A stretch of 6,056 bases of DNA, taken from NCBI GenBank assembly GCA_018645535.1, contig JABGWN010000295.1, positions 1 to 6,056 on the forward strand. Reading direction: 5' to 3'. Both the position numbers and the translations under genes were made by a program. Shown piece after piece: positions 5,075 through 6,056 of this stretch. Every line of letters begins with the position of its first letter. Position 1 is the first letter of the stretch. Source of the stretch: Methanobacteriota archaeon. Lineage in GTDB: Archaea; Thermoplasmatota; Poseidoniia; Poseidoniales; Poseidoniaceae. The notes under the pieces are model-generated. The model searched no databases. It was not told where the DNA came from and saw only the letters and a list, made by a program, of their open reading frames with translations.

Positions 5075-5865
5075 CTCTCCAAGAGTCCTTTCCAGGAGGC
5101 TTGAGCGTACTTGGCAGCCTCCACAGCAGGCTCATCATTACCATGAATTCCAGAACCTACTATAATACAATCCGAACCCGAAAGAACTGCTTCATATGGA
5201 TCGCCATAACGTTGCCCTTTAGCACCATCTCCAGTTGCAAGGTTGATTCCAGGAGTCCAAATTAACTTCGAGTTTCCAACTAATTTTCGTAACTCGGATA
5301 TGCCAGATGGCTGGCTTCCATTTCCAATGAATCCGAATACACCTGGATGTTTTGAACCGTGTTCTGCAACAGTAGCGGTATAGGATGGAATCAGCAGATT
5401 ACCGCGACTTGACATCTGTGCAAGTAGTAGAACTCCTCCGCTCCGTCCCTTTCCTTCCCAAGCAGCCTGTATACCATCGACAATATCAGGGCCACTGATT
5501 AGATGACCTGTTACAAGGTCTGACCAACTTGCAATATTGTAGAGGCCAAGCATTTGCTTTTCGCTAATCTTACCAATATCTGCAAATTTTCTGTCTTCAA
5601 AAATGAGGAGGCCGAGATGATTTGCTTTCTTACAAAACGCCTTCCAATCCTCTGATGTCCAATCGTCAACCATGTCAACATGCGTTTTCAACGCGACAAT
5701 AAATGGGTGCACAGCATCGAGTAAATTATTCAATTCCTTCATAGTCGGACGATCCGCAGCCAAACAAACCAGTGATTGTTTTTGAGTAGCAAGTTCCATG
5801 TATTGTCGAGCCATTGGAAGGGTTGCAGATTCCCAACGTTCTTTCCAGACACTTTCAGGCTCCAT
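5071..5865 (-). CDS. pyrF: Orotidine 5'-phosphate decarboxylase, URA3-like type
   Basis: This enzyme decarboxylates OMP to UMP, the last step of pyrimidine synthesis, in the cytosol as a dimeric TIM barrel. The 264-residue product has the full catalytic tetrad: Lys60 in ALKTHVD, then Asp91, Lys93 and Asp96 in FEDRKFADIG, the same positions as in yeast Ura3. The LAQMSSRG segment and the GQRY phosphate-loop motif are also present. One deviation: the usual VGRG near the end, whose Arg binds the substrate phosphate, reads VGSG here (Ser238). The FEDRKFADIG form and length are of the eukaryotic/large type; most archaeal enzymes are shorter, about 210-230 residues. The ATG at 5865 is chosen because it aligns with the family start; an in-frame TTG at 5877 would add four residues. 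No clear ribosome-binding site precedes either. It is followed by a coupled membrane-protein gene through an ATGA overlap. Confidence 0.93.
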   Translation of the reverse strand: MEPESVWKERWESATLPMARQYMELATQKQSLVCLAADRPTMKELNNLLDAVHPFIVALKTHVDMVDDWTSEDWKAFCKKANHLGLLIFEDRKFADIGKISEKQMLGLYNIASWSDLVTGHLISGPDIVDGIQAAWEGKGRSGGVLLLAQMSSRGNLLIPSYTATVAEHGSKHPGVFGFIGNGSQPSGISELRKLVGNSKLIWTPGINLATGDGAKGQRYGDPYEAVLSGSDCIIVGSGIHGNDEPAVEAAKYAQASWKGLLER

Positions 5866-5945
5866 AGTATAACCCAAGAGGTGGTATCAATCATAGTTTA
5901 CGGAGGATACGCAAATCGTTTATGCAACTATGTGGAGGGATGAGC
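5866..5945. promoter_or_regulatory. Divergent promoter region between pyrF and the lipoprotein gene
   Basis: These 80 bases must hold the start signals of both flanking genes. On the minus strand TAAACTA (5900-5894) lies about 32 bases before the pyrF ATG, suitable for a nearly leaderless message, which agrees with the lack of a ribosome-binding site there. On the plus strand AGTTTA (5895-5900), the same element, would start a short leader containing GGAGG at 5934-5938 for the lipoprotein. A second A/T box, TTTATG (5919-5924), is also present, as is an extra GGAGG at 5902-5906. Which box is used cannot be told from the sequence. Confidence 0.35.
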
Positions 5946-6056
5946 ATGATGCAGAGGCGTACCATCAAGGCGATGCTTCTCGTAGCGTTGCTACTGAACG
6001 TCCTCTTGGCTGGTTGCTTTGGTTCCCCAGAAACAGCATCACAAGACGAGGATACC
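5946..6056 (+). CDS. N-terminus of a secreted lipoprotein, partial
   Basis: Only the first 37 codons are in the window. They encode a lipoprotein signal peptide: a basic start (MMQRRTIKA), a hydrophobic core (MLLVALLLNVL), then the lipobox LLAGC with Cys24 as the lipid-modified residue. A polar, acidic Ser/Asp/Glu-rich segment follows, as is common just after the lipidation site. The mature protein would be anchored to the outer face of the cytoplasmic membrane. Its function cannot be told; solute-binding proteins are a common class with this start. The ATG at 5946 is preferred because GGAGG (5934-5938) lies 7 bases upstream. In-frame ATGs at 5922, 5940 and 5949 are alternatives. The RR pair is not followed by a canonical Tat pattern, so Sec export is assumed. 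Confidence 0.82.
   Translation, partial: MMQRRTIKAMLLVALLLNVLLAGCFGSPETASQDEDT

Noticed and set aside
5946..5975. Twin-arginine export signal in the lipoprotein start
   Set aside because: RR is present, but the next residues (TIKAM) do not fit the R-R-x-F-L-K pattern, so ordinary Sec export is more likely.

Overview
The window looks like a chromosomal piece of an archaeon, most likely a planktonic euryarchaeon of the Marine Group II (Poseidoniales) type. The archaeal assignment rests on the run ribosomal protein L18a/LX, prefoldin alpha subunit, signal recognition particle receptor FtsY, which is a conserved archaeal neighbourhood. The narrower assignment is an inference from a secreted subtilase, a lipoprotein, moderate base composition, frequent TTG/GTG start candidates and a URA3-like orotidine decarboxylase. 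No marker here fixes the lineage.

Layout. Positions 1-1337 (minus strand) hold a secreted subtilisin-family protease that runs off the left edge. A 96-base divergent promoter region with a palindromic TTTAAA box separates it from a plus-strand cluster: rpl18a (1434-1706), pfdA (1763-2332), ftsY (2341-3702), a DUF1844-family protein (3709-4068) and a membrane-anchored receiver-domain protein (4133-4801). The last gene runs into a convergent minus-strand pair: a small membrane protein (4793-5074) and pyrF (5071-5865), which overlap by an ATGA. A second short divergent region (5866-5945) leads to a lipoprotein that starts at 5946 and leaves the right edge.

How the genes fit together. The plus-strand cluster joins protein synthesis (L18a), cotranslational folding (prefoldin) and delivery of nascent chains to the membrane (FtsY). 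Tight spacing (8 bases pfdA-ftsY, 6 bases ftsY-DUF1844) suggests one operon, and the DUF1844 protein and receiver protein are appended to it. The receiver domain lacks the phosphoacceptor aspartate and two other conserved active-site residues, and it carries a Pro/Glu linker and a C-terminal membrane anchor, so it looks like a non-phosphorylated, tail-anchored scaffold. The minus-strand pair couples UMP synthesis to an unknown small membrane protein.

The most interesting points are the degenerate tail-anchored receiver, the DUF1844 protein attached to ftsY, the missing phosphate-binding arginine in the URA3-like PyrF, and the repeat-rich divergent promoter. I saw no RNA gene, insertion sequence, CRISPR array or origin.
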